From Lachnospiraceae bacterium (GTDB taxonomy: Bacteria > Bacillota > Clostridia > Lachnospirales > Lachnospiraceae): DNA of 64,000 nucleotides. Under the pieces are notes generated by a model. That model was not told the DNA's origin. It did no database searches and saw nothing but the letters and a program-made list of their open reading frames with translations. How positions within the stretch are numbered: position 1 is the first letter of the stretch; each line of letters starts with the position of its first letter. Below are positions 52,996 through 62,556 of this stretch, in pieces. The translations under genes were made by a program, and so were the position numbers. The stretch spans positions 1-64,000 of the forward strand of contig JAGAQU010000056.1 in the NCBI GenBank assembly GCA_017622575.1. The letters are read 5' to 3'.

Positions 52996-54186
52996 ATGTC
53001 ACAGTCAAAAGGACGCTTCGGAGTTCACGGCGGTCAGTACATTCCGGAGACATTGATGAACGCCGTTATTGAACTGGAGGAAGCCTACAACCATTATAAG
53101 GACGATCCCGAATTTAACAGGGAACTCACATCTCTGTTCAACGAGTATGCGGGACGTCCCAGCCGCCTGTATTATGCGGAAAAGATGACAAAGGATTTAG
53201 GCGGCGCAAAGATCTATTTAAAACGTGAGGATTTGAATCACACCGGTTCCCACAAGATCAACAATGTGTTAGGTCAGGCTCTCCTTGCCAAAAAGATGGG
53301 CAAGACAAGGCTGATCGCAGAGACAGGCGCCGGTCAGCACGGCGTGGCTACCGCGACTGCTGCCGCACTGCTTGGCATGGAATGCGTGGTCTTTATGGGC
53401 GAGGAAGACACGAAAAGACAGGCTCTCAATGTTTACAGAATGAAGCTTTTAGGATCTGACGTTATTCCTGTCAAGACAGGAACCGCAACCTTAAAGGATG
53501 CTGTCTCAGAAGCCATGAGAGAGTGGACAAGCAGGATCGATGATACCCATTACTGCCTTGGTTCCGTTATGGGACCTCATCCTTTCCCTACCATCGTAAG
53601 AGATTTCCAGTCTGTGATCTCCCGCGAGATCAAGCAGCAGATCATGGAAAAAGAAGGTCGTCTCCCCGATGTGGTCATGGCCTGTGTGGGCGGCGGCAGC
53701 AACGCTATGGGTACCTTCTATCATTTCATTGAGGATAAAGATGTGAAACTGATCGGATGTGAGGCAGCGGGCAGGGGCATTGACACCTTTGAAACCGCCG
53801 CTACCATCAACACCGGACGGCTCGGCATTTTCCACGGTATGAAGTCCTACTTCTGCCAGGACAAATACGGTCAGATCGCTCCCGTGTACTCCATCTCCGC
53901 AGGGCTTGACTATCCCGGCATCGGTCCGGAGCATGCATGGCTTCACGATACCGGCAGAGCCGAATACGTTCCCGTTACCGATGAAGAGGCGGTGAACGCC
54001 TTTGAATATCTCTCCCGCACGGAGGGCATTATTCCCGCTATTGAGAGTGCCCATGCAGTGGCACACGCCATGAAGATCGCACCCACTCTTTCAAAGGATA
54101 ACATCATGGTCATCACTATTTCCGGCCGCGGCGATAAGGACTGTGCAGCCATTGCACGCTACAGAGGGGAGGATATCAATGAGTAA
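52996..54186 (+). CDS. trpB: Tryptophan synthase beta chain
   Basis: A 396-residue PLP enzyme. The PLP lysine is Lys87 in [11 protein letters not shown], the phosphate loop is [10 protein letters not shown], and [17 protein letters not shown] is the indole-site region. It belongs to the classical TrpB1 type that pairs with TrpA. AAGGAGG precedes the ATG. The end overlaps the trpA start. Confidence 0.97.
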   Translation: MSQSKGRFGVHGGQYIPETLMNAVIELEEAYNHYKDDPEFNRELTSLFNEYAGRPSRLYYAEKMTKDLGGAKIYLKREDLNHTGSHKINNVLGQALLAKKMGKTRLIAETGAGQHGVATATAAALLGMECVVFMGEEDTKRQALNVYRMKLLGSDVIPVKTGTATLKDAVSEAMREWTSRIDDTHYCLGSVMGPHPFPTIVRDFQSVISREIKQQIMEKEGRLPDVVMACVGGGSNAMGTFYHFIEDKDVKLIGCEAAGRGIDTFETAATINTGRLGIFHGMKSYFCQDKYGQIAPVYSISAGLDYPGIGPEHAWLHDTGRAEYVPVTDEEAVNAFEYLSRTEGIIPAIESAHAVAHAMKIAPTLSKDNIMVITISGRGDKDCAAIARYRGEDINE

Positions 54187-54949
54187 GATTCAAGAAGCCT
54201 TTGCAAAGGGCAAGGCATTTATTCCATTTATCACCTGTGGTGATCCCGATCTTGACACCACTAAAGCAATTGTGCGCAGTATGGTGTCAAACGGCGCCAA
54301 TCTGATCGAGCTTGGCATCCCCTTTTCCGATCCCACCGCAGAAGGCCCTGTGATCCAGGGCGCCAATCTAAGAGCATTGTCCGGCGGTGTCACCACCGAC
54401 CAGATCTTTGATATGGTACGGGAGCTCCGAAAGGATCTCTCTGTTCCCATGGTCTTTATGACCTACGCCAATGTGGTATTTTCCTATGACGCGGAAAAGT
54501 TCATCGGCACCTGCGCCGAGATCGGTATCGACGGACTGATTCTCCCGGATCTTCCCTTTGAGGAAAAAGGAGAATTTGACGACACCTGTAAGAAATACGG
54601 CGTGGATCTGATCTCCCTGATCGCTCCCACCTCCGCAAACCGGGTAGCCATGATCGCCAAAGAGGCGCAAGGTTTCATCTACATCGTATCCAGCCTTGGT
54701 GTGACCGGCGTGAGAAGTGAGATCAACACCGACATCGCTTCCCTGGTGAAACTGGTACGGGAAAACTCCTCTGTCCCCTGTGCGGTGGGCTTTGGTATCT
54801 CCACCCCGGAGCAGGCTGCCAAAATGGCAGGCATATCAGACGGCGCTATCGTGGGTTCCGCCATCATCAAGCTGGTGGCTAAATATGGCAAGGATGCCGC
54901 AGGGCCTGTGGGAGAATATGTAAAGAGTATGAAGGATGCGCTGAGATAA
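54179..54949 (+). CDS. trpA: Tryptophan synthase alpha chain
   Basis: A 256-residue TIM barrel releasing indole from indole-3-glycerol phosphate. The catalytic Glu44 is in [11 protein letters not shown]; the second acidic residue is Glu55 in PTAEGP, where the E. coli and Salmonella enzymes have Asp60, a substitution the family allows. The ATG overlaps the last codons of trpB. It is the final gene before the terminator at 54993-55034. Confidence 0.96.
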   Translation: MSKIQEAFAKGKAFIPFITCGDPDLDTTKAIVRSMVSNGANLIELGIPFSDPTAEGPVIQGANLRALSGGVTTDQIFDMVRELRKDLSVPMVFMTYANVVFSYDAEKFIGTCAEIGIDGLILPDLPFEEKGEFDDTCKKYGVDLISLIAPTSANRVAMIAKEAQGFIYIVSSLGVTGVRSEINTDIASLVKLVRENSSVPCAVGFGISTPEQAAKMAGISDGAIVGSAIIKLVAKYGKDAAGPVGEYVKSMKDALR

Positions 54950-54992
54950 AACCAAACGCCGACTCGCTTTGCATGTCAACTTATTGAACAAA

Positions 54993-55034
54993 AAGGCTGT
55001 CATACCGGCAACTACACCTTGGTATGACAGCCTT
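54993..55034. terminator. Bidirectional terminator between trpA and pgi
   Basis: AAGGCTGTCATACC (54993-55006) pairs perfectly with GGTATGACAGCCTT (55021-55034). A T tract follows on the minus strand (TTTTTG), so it suits pgi better, while on the plus strand the tail is ATCTGTCT. Confidence 0.8.
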
Positions 55035-55057
55035 ATCTGTCTATTTATATTATCTAT

Positions 55058-56404
55058 TTACAGTCTCTTTAAGAGTTCTTCTCTCTGTGCCTCATAGCCG
55101 GGCTTTCCGAGAAGTGCAAACATGTTCTTCTTGTAGCTTTCCACGCCGGGCTGGTTGAAAGGATTCACGCCAAGCAGATATCCGCTGACACCGCAGGCAA
55201 ACTCGAAGAAGTAAAACAATTCACCTAAGTAGAATTCGTTTACCTCGGGAACCTTGACCATAAGGTTGGGAACCTGTCCGTCGGTATGTGCTAAGATGGT
55301 GCCGTTCATGGCGCTCTTATTTACAAAATCAACACTCTTTCCTGCCAGATAATTAAGACCGTCAAGATCTACCGGCTCTTCCTGCAGAATGATCTCTTCT
55401 CTGCTGGTCTCGATGTTGATCACGGTTTCAAATAAGTTCCTGGAACCGTCCTGAATGAACTGTCCCATGGAGTGAAGATCTGTGGTAAGGTCAACGCTTG
55501 CAGGGAAGATACCCTTCTGATCCTTGCCCTCGCTCTCGCCGTAGAGCTGTTTCCACCATTCGGATACATAATGAACACTGGGTTCATAGTTTGCAAGAAT
55601 TTCGATCTGTTTGCCTTTTCTCAGAAGAATATTACGAAGAGCTGCATATTTCACGGCATCGTTATCTTCAAAAGGAGTATTGAGGGCTGCCTCACGACCT
55701 GCCTGTGCACCTTCCATCAGCTTATCGATATCTGCACCGCTGACTGCAATGGGAAGTAAGCCTACTGCGGTAAGAACAGAGAAACGTCCTCCTACATCAT
55801 CGGGAACCACAAAGGTTTCATATCCTTCCTCGGTAGCCAGATTCTTGAGAGATCCTCTTGCCTTATCTGTGGTAGCGTAAATTCGCTTTGCTGCTTCAGC
55901 CTTGCCGTATTTCTTTTCCATCATTTCCTTGAATACGCGGAACGCAATGGCAGGTTCTGTGGTAGTACCCGATTTACTGATCATATTGATAGAGAAGTCT
56001 CTGTCCCCGATCACATCCATCAGATGTCTGATATAAGTAGAGCTGATGGAATTTCCTACGAAGTAAATTTCGGGAGTCTTTCTTACTTCCTTGCTCACCA
56101 CATTATAGAAACTGTGACGTAAAAATTCGATGGCAGCTCTTGCTCCGAGATAAGAACCACCGATACCGATCACAAGAAGGACCTCGGAATCGCTCTGAAT
56201 TTTTGCGGCTGCCTTTTTGATTCTGGCAAACTCTTCCTTATCATAGTTTACGGGAAGATCGATCCAGCCAAGGAAATCATTTCCTGCGCCTTCTTTGGAA
56301 ACCAATAACTCTTTTGCATCCATAGCCAGCTTCTTCATGGACTCCACTTCATGATCCTTGATAAAAGGTGCTGCTTTGGAATAGTCAAATGTAACTTTAC
56401 TCAT
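55058..56404 (-). CDS. pgi: Glucose-6-phosphate isomerase
   Basis: A 448-residue phosphoglucose isomerase of the shorter Firmicutes kind. [30 protein letters not shown] (sugar-phosphate site), the [19 protein letters not shown] motif and the C-terminal [12 protein letters not shown] with the active-site Lys are visible. GGAGCG precedes the ATG. It is a single-gene unit with a promoter at 56462-56490. Confidence 0.97.
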   Translation of the reverse strand: MSKVTFDYSKAAPFIKDHEVESMKKLAMDAKELLVSKEGAGNDFLGWIDLPVNYDKEEFARIKKAAAKIQSDSEVLLVIGIGGSYLGARAAIEFLRHSFYNVVSKEVRKTPEIYFVGNSISSTYIRHLMDVIGDRDFSINMISKSGTTTEPAIAFRVFKEMMEKKYGKAEAAKRIYATTDKARGSLKNLATEEGYETFVVPDDVGGRFSVLTAVGLLPIAVSGADIDKLMEGAQAGREAALNTPFEDNDAVKYAALRNILLRKGKQIEILANYEPSVHYVSEWWKQLYGESEGKDQKGIFPASVDLTTDLHSMGQFIQDGSRNLFETVINIETSREEIILQEEPVDLDGLNYLAGKSVDFVNKSAMNGTILAHTDGQVPNLMVKVPEVNEFYLGELFYFFEFACGVSGYLLGVNPFNQPGVESYKKNMFALLGKPGYEAQREELLKRL

Positions 56405-56461
56405 AATATTCGCTCCTTTTTATTTGTACTAAAATGCTTTTCACTTTCATAACCACGTCCT

Positions 56462-56490
56462 AGTTTAGCAGACAACCTTGCAATTTTCAA
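56462..56490 (-). promoter_or_regulatory. Promoter of pgi
   Basis: On the minus strand TTGAAA (56485-56490), 17 bases, TAAACT (56462-56467). The -10 is imperfect. Confidence 0.5.
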
Positions 56491-56506
56491 GGTTTTGTGC
56501 AAATCT

Positions 56507-57100
56507 CTACAACAGTGCTTCATCGTAAACGGCCCTTGAACCGCCCACAAATTTTGCTCTTGTTCTTGCACATACCACATGGGCATTGCCGATTTGTTTA
56601 TGCTGTGTCCGCACAGGAACCGCCACCTCATCAAGATGCATACCGATCAGCGTATCTCCAATGTCAATTCCAAGCTGCGCCTTGATATGCTCTACGACCA
56701 CAGGCTCTTTGAACCTCTCAAAGGCAGTGGTTCCAAAAGACCCGCCCGCTTTCGGCTGAGGGATCACGTTGACTCTTGTCAGATGCTCCCGCCTTGCGAT
56801 TTCTTTTTCCACAATAACTGCCCTGTTTAAATGCTCACAGCATTGGGCTGCCAGAAAAAGCCCGTATTCGGATGCTACTCCCAAAATTCCTTCAAAAACC
56901 GCCTGCGCCGTTTCCACACTGGAAAAAGTACCGATTCTTTCTCCCACCACTTCGCTGGAAGAACAGCCCACGATAAGAATATCACCCTTTTCAGGCTTTG
57001 CCTGCACAATCAGATCTCTTGTGATTTCTGCTGCTTCTTCTCTCACCTTAAGGAGAAACGAATCCTCCATTTTTCTGTCTGCCATTCCTTTTGCTGCCAT
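56507..57100 (-). CDS. DUF436 (UPF0340/TIGR01440) family protein
   Basis: A 197-residue soluble protein with ILIVGCSSSEVVGERIG (about 35-51), QCCEHLNRAVIVEKE and PQPKAGGSFGTTAF, all conserved blocks of DUF436. The structure of relatives is known but not the function. I start at 57100, with GAAGGATCG before the ATG. It follows the HAD phosphatase by 13 bases and is likely co-transcribed. Confidence 0.88.
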   Translation of the reverse strand: MAAKGMADRKMEDSFLLKVREEAAEITRDLIVQAKPEKGDILIVGCSSSEVVGERIGTFSSVETAQAVFEGILGVASEYGLFLAAQCCEHLNRAVIVEKEIARREHLTRVNVIPQPKAGGSFGTTAFERFKEPVVVEHIKAQLGIDIGDTLIGMHLDEVAVPVRTQHKQIGNAHVVCARTRAKFVGGSRAVYDEALL

Positions 57101-57113
57101 CACGATCCTTCTT

Positions 57114-57935
57114 TCATAATATTTTATAAATTCCTTCTGCCACACCGTTTATATCATGATGCGAGGTAATCATATCCGCGGCCGCGAGTGCCTTCTCTGA
57201 CCCGTTTGCCACGGCAATCCCTATCCCCGCAATTTCCAACATTTCCACATCATTGTCTGCATCTCCGAAAGCCGCTGTTTCCTGCAAAGAAATGCAAAGC
57301 AGATCAGCCAAAAATTTCAATCCGTTGTGTTTTCCGCTATTCTTACCGGAAATTTCAATGAGTTGCTGTATGGATGAGGTGATATAGATATCCTTAACTG
57401 ACTCTTCCAAAAGCGCCCATACCTCTGCTTTTTTCTCCTCATCCTTCACAATAATATCCATACTGCTCAGTTCGCTGCTGTGAGTCAGGATAAAAGCCCT
57501 GATATCATCCTCCATTTTGCGGGTGTGCTGCACATACTCTACTGCCTGTTTTGTCGCACCAAATCTGACAGGGTCCTTCACATATTCCGTTCCGGCATAA
57601 GCCTGTCCTCTGATAAAAGCCTCATAAGTTACAGGATCGTTCTCCGTCACTTTCATGATTGCCTTCACACTCTCCCCGGGAAGACAAAACCTCTGAAGAC
57701 ATTTTTTCCGTGGCACATCATAAACCTCCGCCCCGTTACAGGTGATGGCATATTCAATTCCTGGCAGAGAAACTACATCTTCCGGGAGCGCAGAAAAAGC
57801 ACGCCCACTTGCAATACACACGTGAACGCCCTTTTTTATCGCATATAAGAGTGCCTCTCTATTCTCTTTGGACAGCTTTCCCTGTGCATTCAGGGTTGTC
57901 CTGTCCATATCAAGTGCAATACATTTCACCGCCAT
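57114..57935 (-). CDS. Cof-type HAD-IIB hydrolase
   Basis: A 273-residue HAD phosphatase of the Cof type. Motif I is LDMDRTTLN, where the usual Gly of DxDGT is Arg; motif IV is AFGDADNDVEMLE with its metal aspartates, and NSGKHNGLKFL carries the motif III Lys. The cap is the IIB kind. Substrates of the family are sugar phosphates and similar. I start at 57935 because AAGGTG is nine bases before that ATG, not at the earlier ATG. Confidence 0.88.
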   Translation of the reverse strand: MAVKCIALDMDRTTLNAQGKLSKENREALLYAIKKGVHVCIASGRAFSALPEDVVSLPGIEYAITCNGAEVYDVPRKKCLQRFCLPGESVKAIMKVTENDPVTYEAFIRGQAYAGTEYVKDPVRFGATKQAVEYVQHTRKMEDDIRAFILTHSSELSSMDIIVKDEEKKAEVWALLEESVKDIYITSSIQQLIEISGKNSGKHNGLKFLADLLCISLQETAAFGDADNDVEMLEIAGIGIAVANGSEKALAAADMITSHHDINGVAEGIYKIL

Positions 57936-57975
57936 CTCGATCATCACCTTTTTATCCGCAATTTCAGGTGATTTT

Positions 57976-58004
57976 ATAGTATATAATTTATCGGTAAAAG
58001 TCAA
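57976..58004 (-). promoter_or_regulatory. Promoter of the HAD/DUF436 unit
   Basis: On the minus strand TTGACT (57999-58004), 17 bases, TACTAT (57976-57981). The -35 box abuts the stop codon of the upstream membrane protein gene. Confidence 0.6.
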
Positions 58005-58679
58005 TCAGGCAAGCAATTCCTTCAGAAGATTCTCAAGCTCTTCCCTGTCATTTTCACTCTTAACAGATTCCTGCCTGCCTCTTTTTCCCTCCTCTTCCAT
58101 AGATTCGGAAACATCCTGCATGGGCTTTTTTGCTTGTACCATCGATACTTCACTTTCCTGTTCCAACCTCGGCATCAGATGATTCTCCAGATAATCGGTC
58201 AGATCTGTCTTCAGAATCGTTTTCTGTCCCTGAATATCCACAGCTCCCGACACCGAAAAATAGAGATACAGACCAAGTATACTGATCAGATAATAGGGAA
58301 TAATCTGAAATAAGGTATCTCCGGAGGCAAGGCAAAGGCAGATCGTGATGCCTGTCACCAGCACGGACAGCATCATCAGCTGACCGGAAACATGAGACAT
58401 TCTGCTTAATGTCAGATGTCCGCACCGCATTTTTTGGATAAACCTGTCCACAAAAACAGCAGTGTTTACCATTCTGCCATTCAGCTTATAGCAGTTTGAA
58501 TACTTCAGCTTGCACTGTCTTAGCAGCTTGTTTTCCGTGGCAGACATATTGTTTGCCTCCCGGATCAGATTCCGGAATATCACGCCTGTGATGATCTGGC
58601 ATATAATACTAAGTAGCAAAAACAGAAATATCATCATCAGTAAAAATTTATGCTTCATAAGAATAACCGGCATAACCAT
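58005..58679 (-). CDS. Membrane protein of unknown function
   Basis: A 224-residue protein that I do not recognise. One N-terminal helix (about 13-35) and two central helices (about 100-150, MMLSVLVTGITICLCLASGD and YYLISILGLYLYFSVSGA) are followed by a charged cytosolic tail of about 75 residues ending in ENLLKELLA, which could form a coiled coil. It faces a divergent TSCPD gene. Other ATG codons lie at its start, so the first few residues are uncertain. Confidence 0.6.
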   Translation of the reverse strand: MVMPVILMKHKFLLMMIFLFLLLSIICQIITGVIFRNLIREANNMSATENKLLRQCKLKYSNCYKLNGRMVNTAVFVDRFIQKMRCGHLTLSRMSHVSGQLMMLSVLVTGITICLCLASGDTLFQIIPYYLISILGLYLYFSVSGAVDIQGQKTILKTDLTDYLENHLMPRLEQESEVSMVQAKKPMQDVSESMEEEGKRGRQESVKSENDREELENLLKELLA

Positions 58680-58803
58680 CCTCCTTTTTCCTGCACGATA
58701 CGGCTGAGAATTCTTTCTTTTATTATAGCCTTAAGCATTTTTCCGCTCAATATCGTGACCCTGATAAAGCATCCTTTAATTTCGACAAATTAATGCTTAC
58801 CAC

Positions 58804-58832
58804 TTTAAAAAATCTGCCTTTTTTGGTATAGT
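58804..58832 (+). promoter_or_regulatory. Promoter of the TSCPD/murG unit
   Basis: TTTAAA (58804-58809), 17 bases, TATAGT (58827-58832), just ahead of the GGTGG ribosome site. Confidence 0.55.
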
Positions 58833-58857
58833 AATTTATCAGAAAGGTGGTATGAAT

Positions 58858-59106
58858 ATGAGATATCAGACAAAAGGTGTCTGCTCCACTTCCATTGATA
58901 TAGAAGTAGAAGACGGCGTGATCAAATTTGTAGAATTTTTCGGAGGATGCAACGGAAATCTGCAGGGAATATCCGCTTTGGTAGAGGGTATGAAAGTGGA
59001 TGATGCCATTTCCAGACTGAAAGGCATCCGCTGCGGTTTCAAAACCACTTCCTGCCCCGACCAGCTGGCCAGAGCACTGGAACAGATCAAAGAAGGAAAA
59101 GCGTAA
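58858..59106 (+). CDS. TSCPD-domain protein (TIGR03905 family)
   Basis: An 82-residue protein with the motif TTSCPDQLARALEQI near the C-terminus and GVCSTSIDIEVEDGVI at the front. The TSCPD domain also occurs in the zinc-binding C-terminus of some ribonucleotide reductases; this stand-alone type has no known function. I start at 58858, with GGTGG about eight bases upstream. It precedes murG by 15 bases. Confidence 0.85.
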   Translation: MRYQTKGVCSTSIDIEVEDGVIKFVEFFGGCNGNLQGISALVEGMKVDDAISRLKGIRCGFKTTSCPDQLARALEQIKEGKA

Positions 59107-59121
59107 AACAGGAGGCCTGAT

Positions 59122-60222
59122 ATGGGCAACACAAATTTAAATAAAAAAATTGTTTTAACAGGCGGAGGCACTGCAGGTCATGTCACTCCCAACATCGCAC
59201 TTCTGCCCCGCTTAAAGGAACTTGGCTATGAGATTTCCTATATCGGCTCCTATGAAGGCATTGAAAAGAAGCTGATCACAGATTTCGATATTCCCTATTA
59301 CGGAATCGCAACGGGAAAATTTCGCCGTTACCTGGACATTAAAAATCTTACGGATCCGTTCCGAGTGATCAAGGGCTTTGGCGAAGCCAGAAAATATCTG
59401 AAAAAGATCAATCCGGATATCATTTTTTCCAAGGGAGGCTTTGTCAGTGTTCCCGTGATCCGCGCCGCTGCAACGCTGCATATCCCCTGTATCATACATG
59501 AATCGGATATGACACCCGGGCTTGCCAACAAGCTGTGCATTCCGGTTGCGGAAAAGGTCTGCTGTAATTTCCCGGAAACCATGTCTTATCTTCCAAAAGA
59601 AAAGGCTGTTCTCACCGGCTCACCTATCCGTGAGGAACTCACGAAGGGTGATAAAATAGCAGCTCTTGACATGTGCGGTTTTACGGCAAACAAACCTGTC
59701 ATCCTGGTCATCGGCGGAAGTCTTGGCGCCGCATCCATCAACCGGGCCGTGAGAGATGCTCTGCCAAAGCTCCTTACAGATTTCCAGGTCGTTCATATCT
59801 GCGGCAAGGAAAAAATTGACAATATGCTCCTTCACACCGAAGGTTACATCCAGTTTGAATATGTAAAAGCGGAGCTGAAAGACCTGTTTGCTCTGGCAGA
59901 TGTGGTAATCTCCCGCGCCGGAGCCAACTCCATCTGCGAGCTTCTCGCTCTGAAAAAGCCCAATCTTCTGATTCCCCTTCCTGCCGGAAGCAGCAGAGGC
60001 GACCAGATTTTAAATGCAAAATCCTTTGAAGCGCAGGGCTACAGCATGGTCATAGACGATGATGATTTGTCTCCCGATCTGCTGACAGAAAAAGTCACAG
60101 AGCTTTATTTCACCAGACAGACCTTTATTGATGCCATGTCAAAAAGTCACCAGCTTGGATCCGTTACTACTATAACAAATCTGATAGAAGAAACATGCGC
60201 CGCAAAGCGCTCACATAAGTAA
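59122..60222 (+). CDS. murG: UDP-GlcNAc:lipid I N-acetylglucosaminyltransferase
   Basis: A 366-residue GT28 enzyme that makes lipid II on the inner face of the membrane. TGGGTAGHVTPN (about 13-24) is the first glycine-rich loop, SKGGFVSVPVI the second, and GGSLGAASINR with the ISRAGANSICELLALKKP motif bind UDP-GlcNAc. AGGAGG precedes the ATG. Unlike the usual dcw-cluster setting it is alone here apart from the TSCPD gene. The terminator overlaps its stop codon. Confidence 0.95.
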   Translation: MGNTNLNKKIVLTGGGTAGHVTPNIALLPRLKELGYEISYIGSYEGIEKKLITDFDIPYYGIATGKFRRYLDIKNLTDPFRVIKGFGEARKYLKKINPDIIFSKGGFVSVPVIRAAATLHIPCIIHESDMTPGLANKLCIPVAEKVCCNFPETMSYLPKEKAVLTGSPIREELTKGDKIAALDMCGFTANKPVILVIGGSLGAASINRAVRDALPKLLTDFQVVHICGKEKIDNMLLHTEGYIQFEYVKAELKDLFALADVVISRAGANSICELLALKKPNLLIPLPAGSSRGDQILNAKSFEAQGYSMVIDDDDLSPDLLTEKVTELYFTRQTFIDAMSKSHQLGSVTTITNLIEETCAAKRSHK

Positions 60223-60249
60223 AAAGGGATCATTTGATCCCTTTTTACT
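60218..60249. terminator. Bidirectional terminator between murG and the lipoprotein gene
   Basis: AGTAAAAAGGGATCA (60218-60232) and TGATCCCTTTTTACT (60235-60249) form a perfect 15-bp palindrome with A and T tracts on both sides. It overlaps both convergent stop codons (60220-60222 and 60245-60247). Confidence 0.85.
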
Positions 60250-60889
60250 GCTCATCCCAGCTCAGGATTTTTTTCTCCATAATATCGATCGCCCTCTCAT
60301 TTTCCTGCTGACAGTATTCCACCATCTTTTCTCTCTCTGCATCTGCTTCCGCAAGACCTGCCATATCCGCTCCAAGCTGCACATAACATACATAATTTTG
60401 TATGGTCTCGATTCTCGATGCAAAAACCTTGGCCTCGTTTATGGGCTGGTTCTCATAAATCTTGAGTAAAAGCTCCCGGTAATCATTCAGATATTTTTCC
60501 ACATCCGGAATGGAATCCTCTTTTGCCTCTATCAGGATCATCATGTCGATTCCCGCCTCTGCCCGCTGATACTCTGCCATAAAGTTGTGATACATATTTT
60601 CGGAAATGCCGGTACGTTCTGCCAGTTCCTCTCCCGACAAAAGCGTATCCGGCCAGTAATTCTCACCGATCATATCTACAACCGCTTCTTTCAGCTCCAT
60701 CATGGGCGTTACAATTTTGTACTTACTGCCTGCCTGAAAAGTATTGACGGCATCATCCTCTTTATTGCTGCTCTCATCCACGTAAGCTTTTCCGCTGCTG
60801 CCGGACTTATCCGCTGCGCTCCCGCTGCATCCCTGCAAAGCAAGCGCCGGCAACAACAATACCAGTATTGACAACCAAAATTTTTTCAT
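60245..60889 (-). CDS. DUF4358 lipoprotein
   Basis: A 214-residue exported protein with a lipobox (LPALALQGC, probable modified Cys near 20), a Ser/Gly linker and a helical domain matching DUF4358 (MIGENYWPDTLLSGEELAERTGI, MILIEAKEDSIPDVEKYLND). Function is unknown. I start at 60889, where GGAGG is about five bases from the ATG. The gene shares its terminator with murG and is divergent from the MBOAT gene. Confidence 0.82.
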   Translation of the reverse strand: MKKFWLSILVLLLPALALQGCSGSAADKSGSSGKAYVDESSNKEDDAVNTFQAGSKYKIVTPMMELKEAVVDMIGENYWPDTLLSGEELAERTGISENMYHNFMAEYQRAEAGIDMMILIEAKEDSIPDVEKYLNDYRELLLKIYENQPINEAKVFASRIETIQNYVCYVQLGADMAGLAEADAEREKMVEYCQQENERAIDIMEKKILSWDEQ

Positions 60890-60950
60890 TCTCTCCTCCA
60901 TTTCAAAATACACGTTTAAGCTCTTTTTATCTATGATTCTTTCCATGTAT

Positions 60951-60980
60951 TAGACAAATTATGCCTGTGCATGCTATACT
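60951..60980 (+). promoter_or_regulatory. Promoter of the MBOAT/SGNH-like operon
   Basis: TAGACA (60951-60956), 18 bases, TATACT (60975-60980), 35 bases before the MBOAT ATG. Confidence 0.55.
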
Positions 60981-61015
60981 ATAGAGAAGATTTTCGCAGG
61001 ATCAGAGGAACTGTT

Positions 61016-62512
61016 ATGCTTTTTAATTCCTATATATTTATTTTCTTATTTCTCCCGTTGACATTGATGGGATGGTATTATCTGAACAGTAAAAAGGCAT
61101 ACCGGACAGCCAAATATTTTCTGGCCGGTATGTCTTTATGGTTTTACGGTTATTTTAACATCTATTACCTTGCTGTTATCGTGGTCAGCATTCTGGGCAA
61201 TTATCTCTTAAGCTTTCTCATGAAATTTTCAAAGACAAAGCTCTCCTCCCGGATTGGGCTTGCAGCCGGACTTTTATTTAATCTCGGCTTTTTGTTTTAT
61301 TTTAAGTATTATGATTTCTTCTTTGAAAATATTAATGCCCTCTTCCACACAAATTTTACCTTAAGACATATCCTGCTACCCCTTGGAATCAGCTTTTTTA
61401 CCTTCCAGCAGATCTCCTTTATCGTGGACAGATGTCTTGGAAAGGCTGAACATTATTCTTTTGTCAATTACATTACCTTTGTCACCTTTTTCCCCCAGCT
61501 GATTGCAGGCCCCATTGTGCTGTACAAGGAAATGATGCCTCAGTTCGAGGATATCTCAAACCGCAGATTTAACCCGGACAATTTTGCAAAGGGGATTACC
61601 CTGTTCACCATCGGGCTTGCCAAAAAGGTACTCCTTGCCGACGTGCTGGCATTGTCGGTAAACTTCGGCTTTGATCAGACTGCTTTTCTGGACACGCCCT
61701 CCACGTTGCTTGTGATCCTCGCCTACACTTTCGAGATTTATTTTGATTTCAGCGGATACAGTGATATGGCCATAGGACTTGGCAAAATGTTCAATATCGA
61801 GCTTCCCGTCAACTTTAATTCTCCCTACAAGGCATGCTCCGTGAAAGAGCTCTGGCAGAGATGGCATATCACACTCTCCCGTTTTTTTATCCAGTATGTC
61901 TACATTCCACTGGGTGGAAGCCGCAAGGGAAAGGCAAGAACTCTGCTGAATACTTTTATTGTATTCTTTTTAAGCGGCCTGTGGCATGGAGCCAATTGGA
62001 CCTATGTGGCATGGGGAACCATGCAGGGACTTCTTGTTGTGTGGGATAACCTGGGCATTGTAGGTGTAAAAGGAAGCAATGACAAGATTCCTGCCCGGCT
62101 TACCATTCCAAGATGGCTTGGCTGGATTTTAACCTTTGGCTTTTTCAATCTTTCACTGTTCTTTTTCAGAAGTGACAGCATGGCAAATGCCTTCCAGATG
62201 TTCCGAAACATTTTTGCTCTGAAGGGAACCGGCTATCTGTATAAGATCGCCGCCACTTTGGATATTCCGGAGTTCTATCTCATCAAGCAGGCTGTCAACA
62301 TGGTCAATCCTTCCATGCTGAATACCGCCTACCTGATACTGTTTATCCTGCTGCTTGCCGTAAGTGCTTTTGTCATCAGCCGGAAAAACGCATTGCAGAT
62401 TGTAAATGAGCATCCCCTTGATTCCAAATTGTGCTGCGCTGTTACCGTCCTGTTCGTATGGTGTATCATCTCCTTCTCACAGGTCAGCACTTTTATTTAT
62501 TTTAATTTTTAA
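61016..62512 (+). CDS. MBOAT-family membrane O-acyltransferase
   Basis: A 498-residue polytopic protein of the AlgI/DltB type, which passes acyl groups across the membrane to surface polymers. About eleven helices are visible. The catalytic His is in SGLWHGANWTYVAWG (about 322), and PQLIAGPIVLY with WQRWHITLSRFF are conserved. I start at 61016, with AGAGGAAC before the ATG. The SGNH-like gene follows after 44 bases and is likely its partner. The polymer that is acylated is not known. Confidence 0.92.
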   Translation: MLFNSYIFIFLFLPLTLMGWYYLNSKKAYRTAKYFLAGMSLWFYGYFNIYYLAVIVVSILGNYLLSFLMKFSKTKLSSRIGLAAGLLFNLGFLFYFKYYDFFFENINALFHTNFTLRHILLPLGISFFTFQQISFIVDRCLGKAEHYSFVNYITFVTFFPQLIAGPIVLYKEMMPQFEDISNRRFNPDNFAKGITLFTIGLAKKVLLADVLALSVNFGFDQTAFLDTPSTLLVILAYTFEIYFDFSGYSDMAIGLGKMFNIELPVNFNSPYKACSVKELWQRWHITLSRFFIQYVYIPLGGSRKGKARTLLNTFIVFFLSGLWHGANWTYVAWGTMQGLLVVWDNLGIVGVKGSNDKIPARLTIPRWLGWILTFGFFNLSLFFFRSDSMANAFQMFRNIFALKGTGYLYKIAATLDIPEFYLIKQAVNMVNPSMLNTAYLILFILLLAVSAFVISRKNALQIVNEHPLDSKLCCAVTVLFVWCIISFSQVSTFIYFNF

Positions 62513-62556
62513 TATGTCAGAAATTCAGGACCTTTGTCCTGCTATGAGGAAACATT

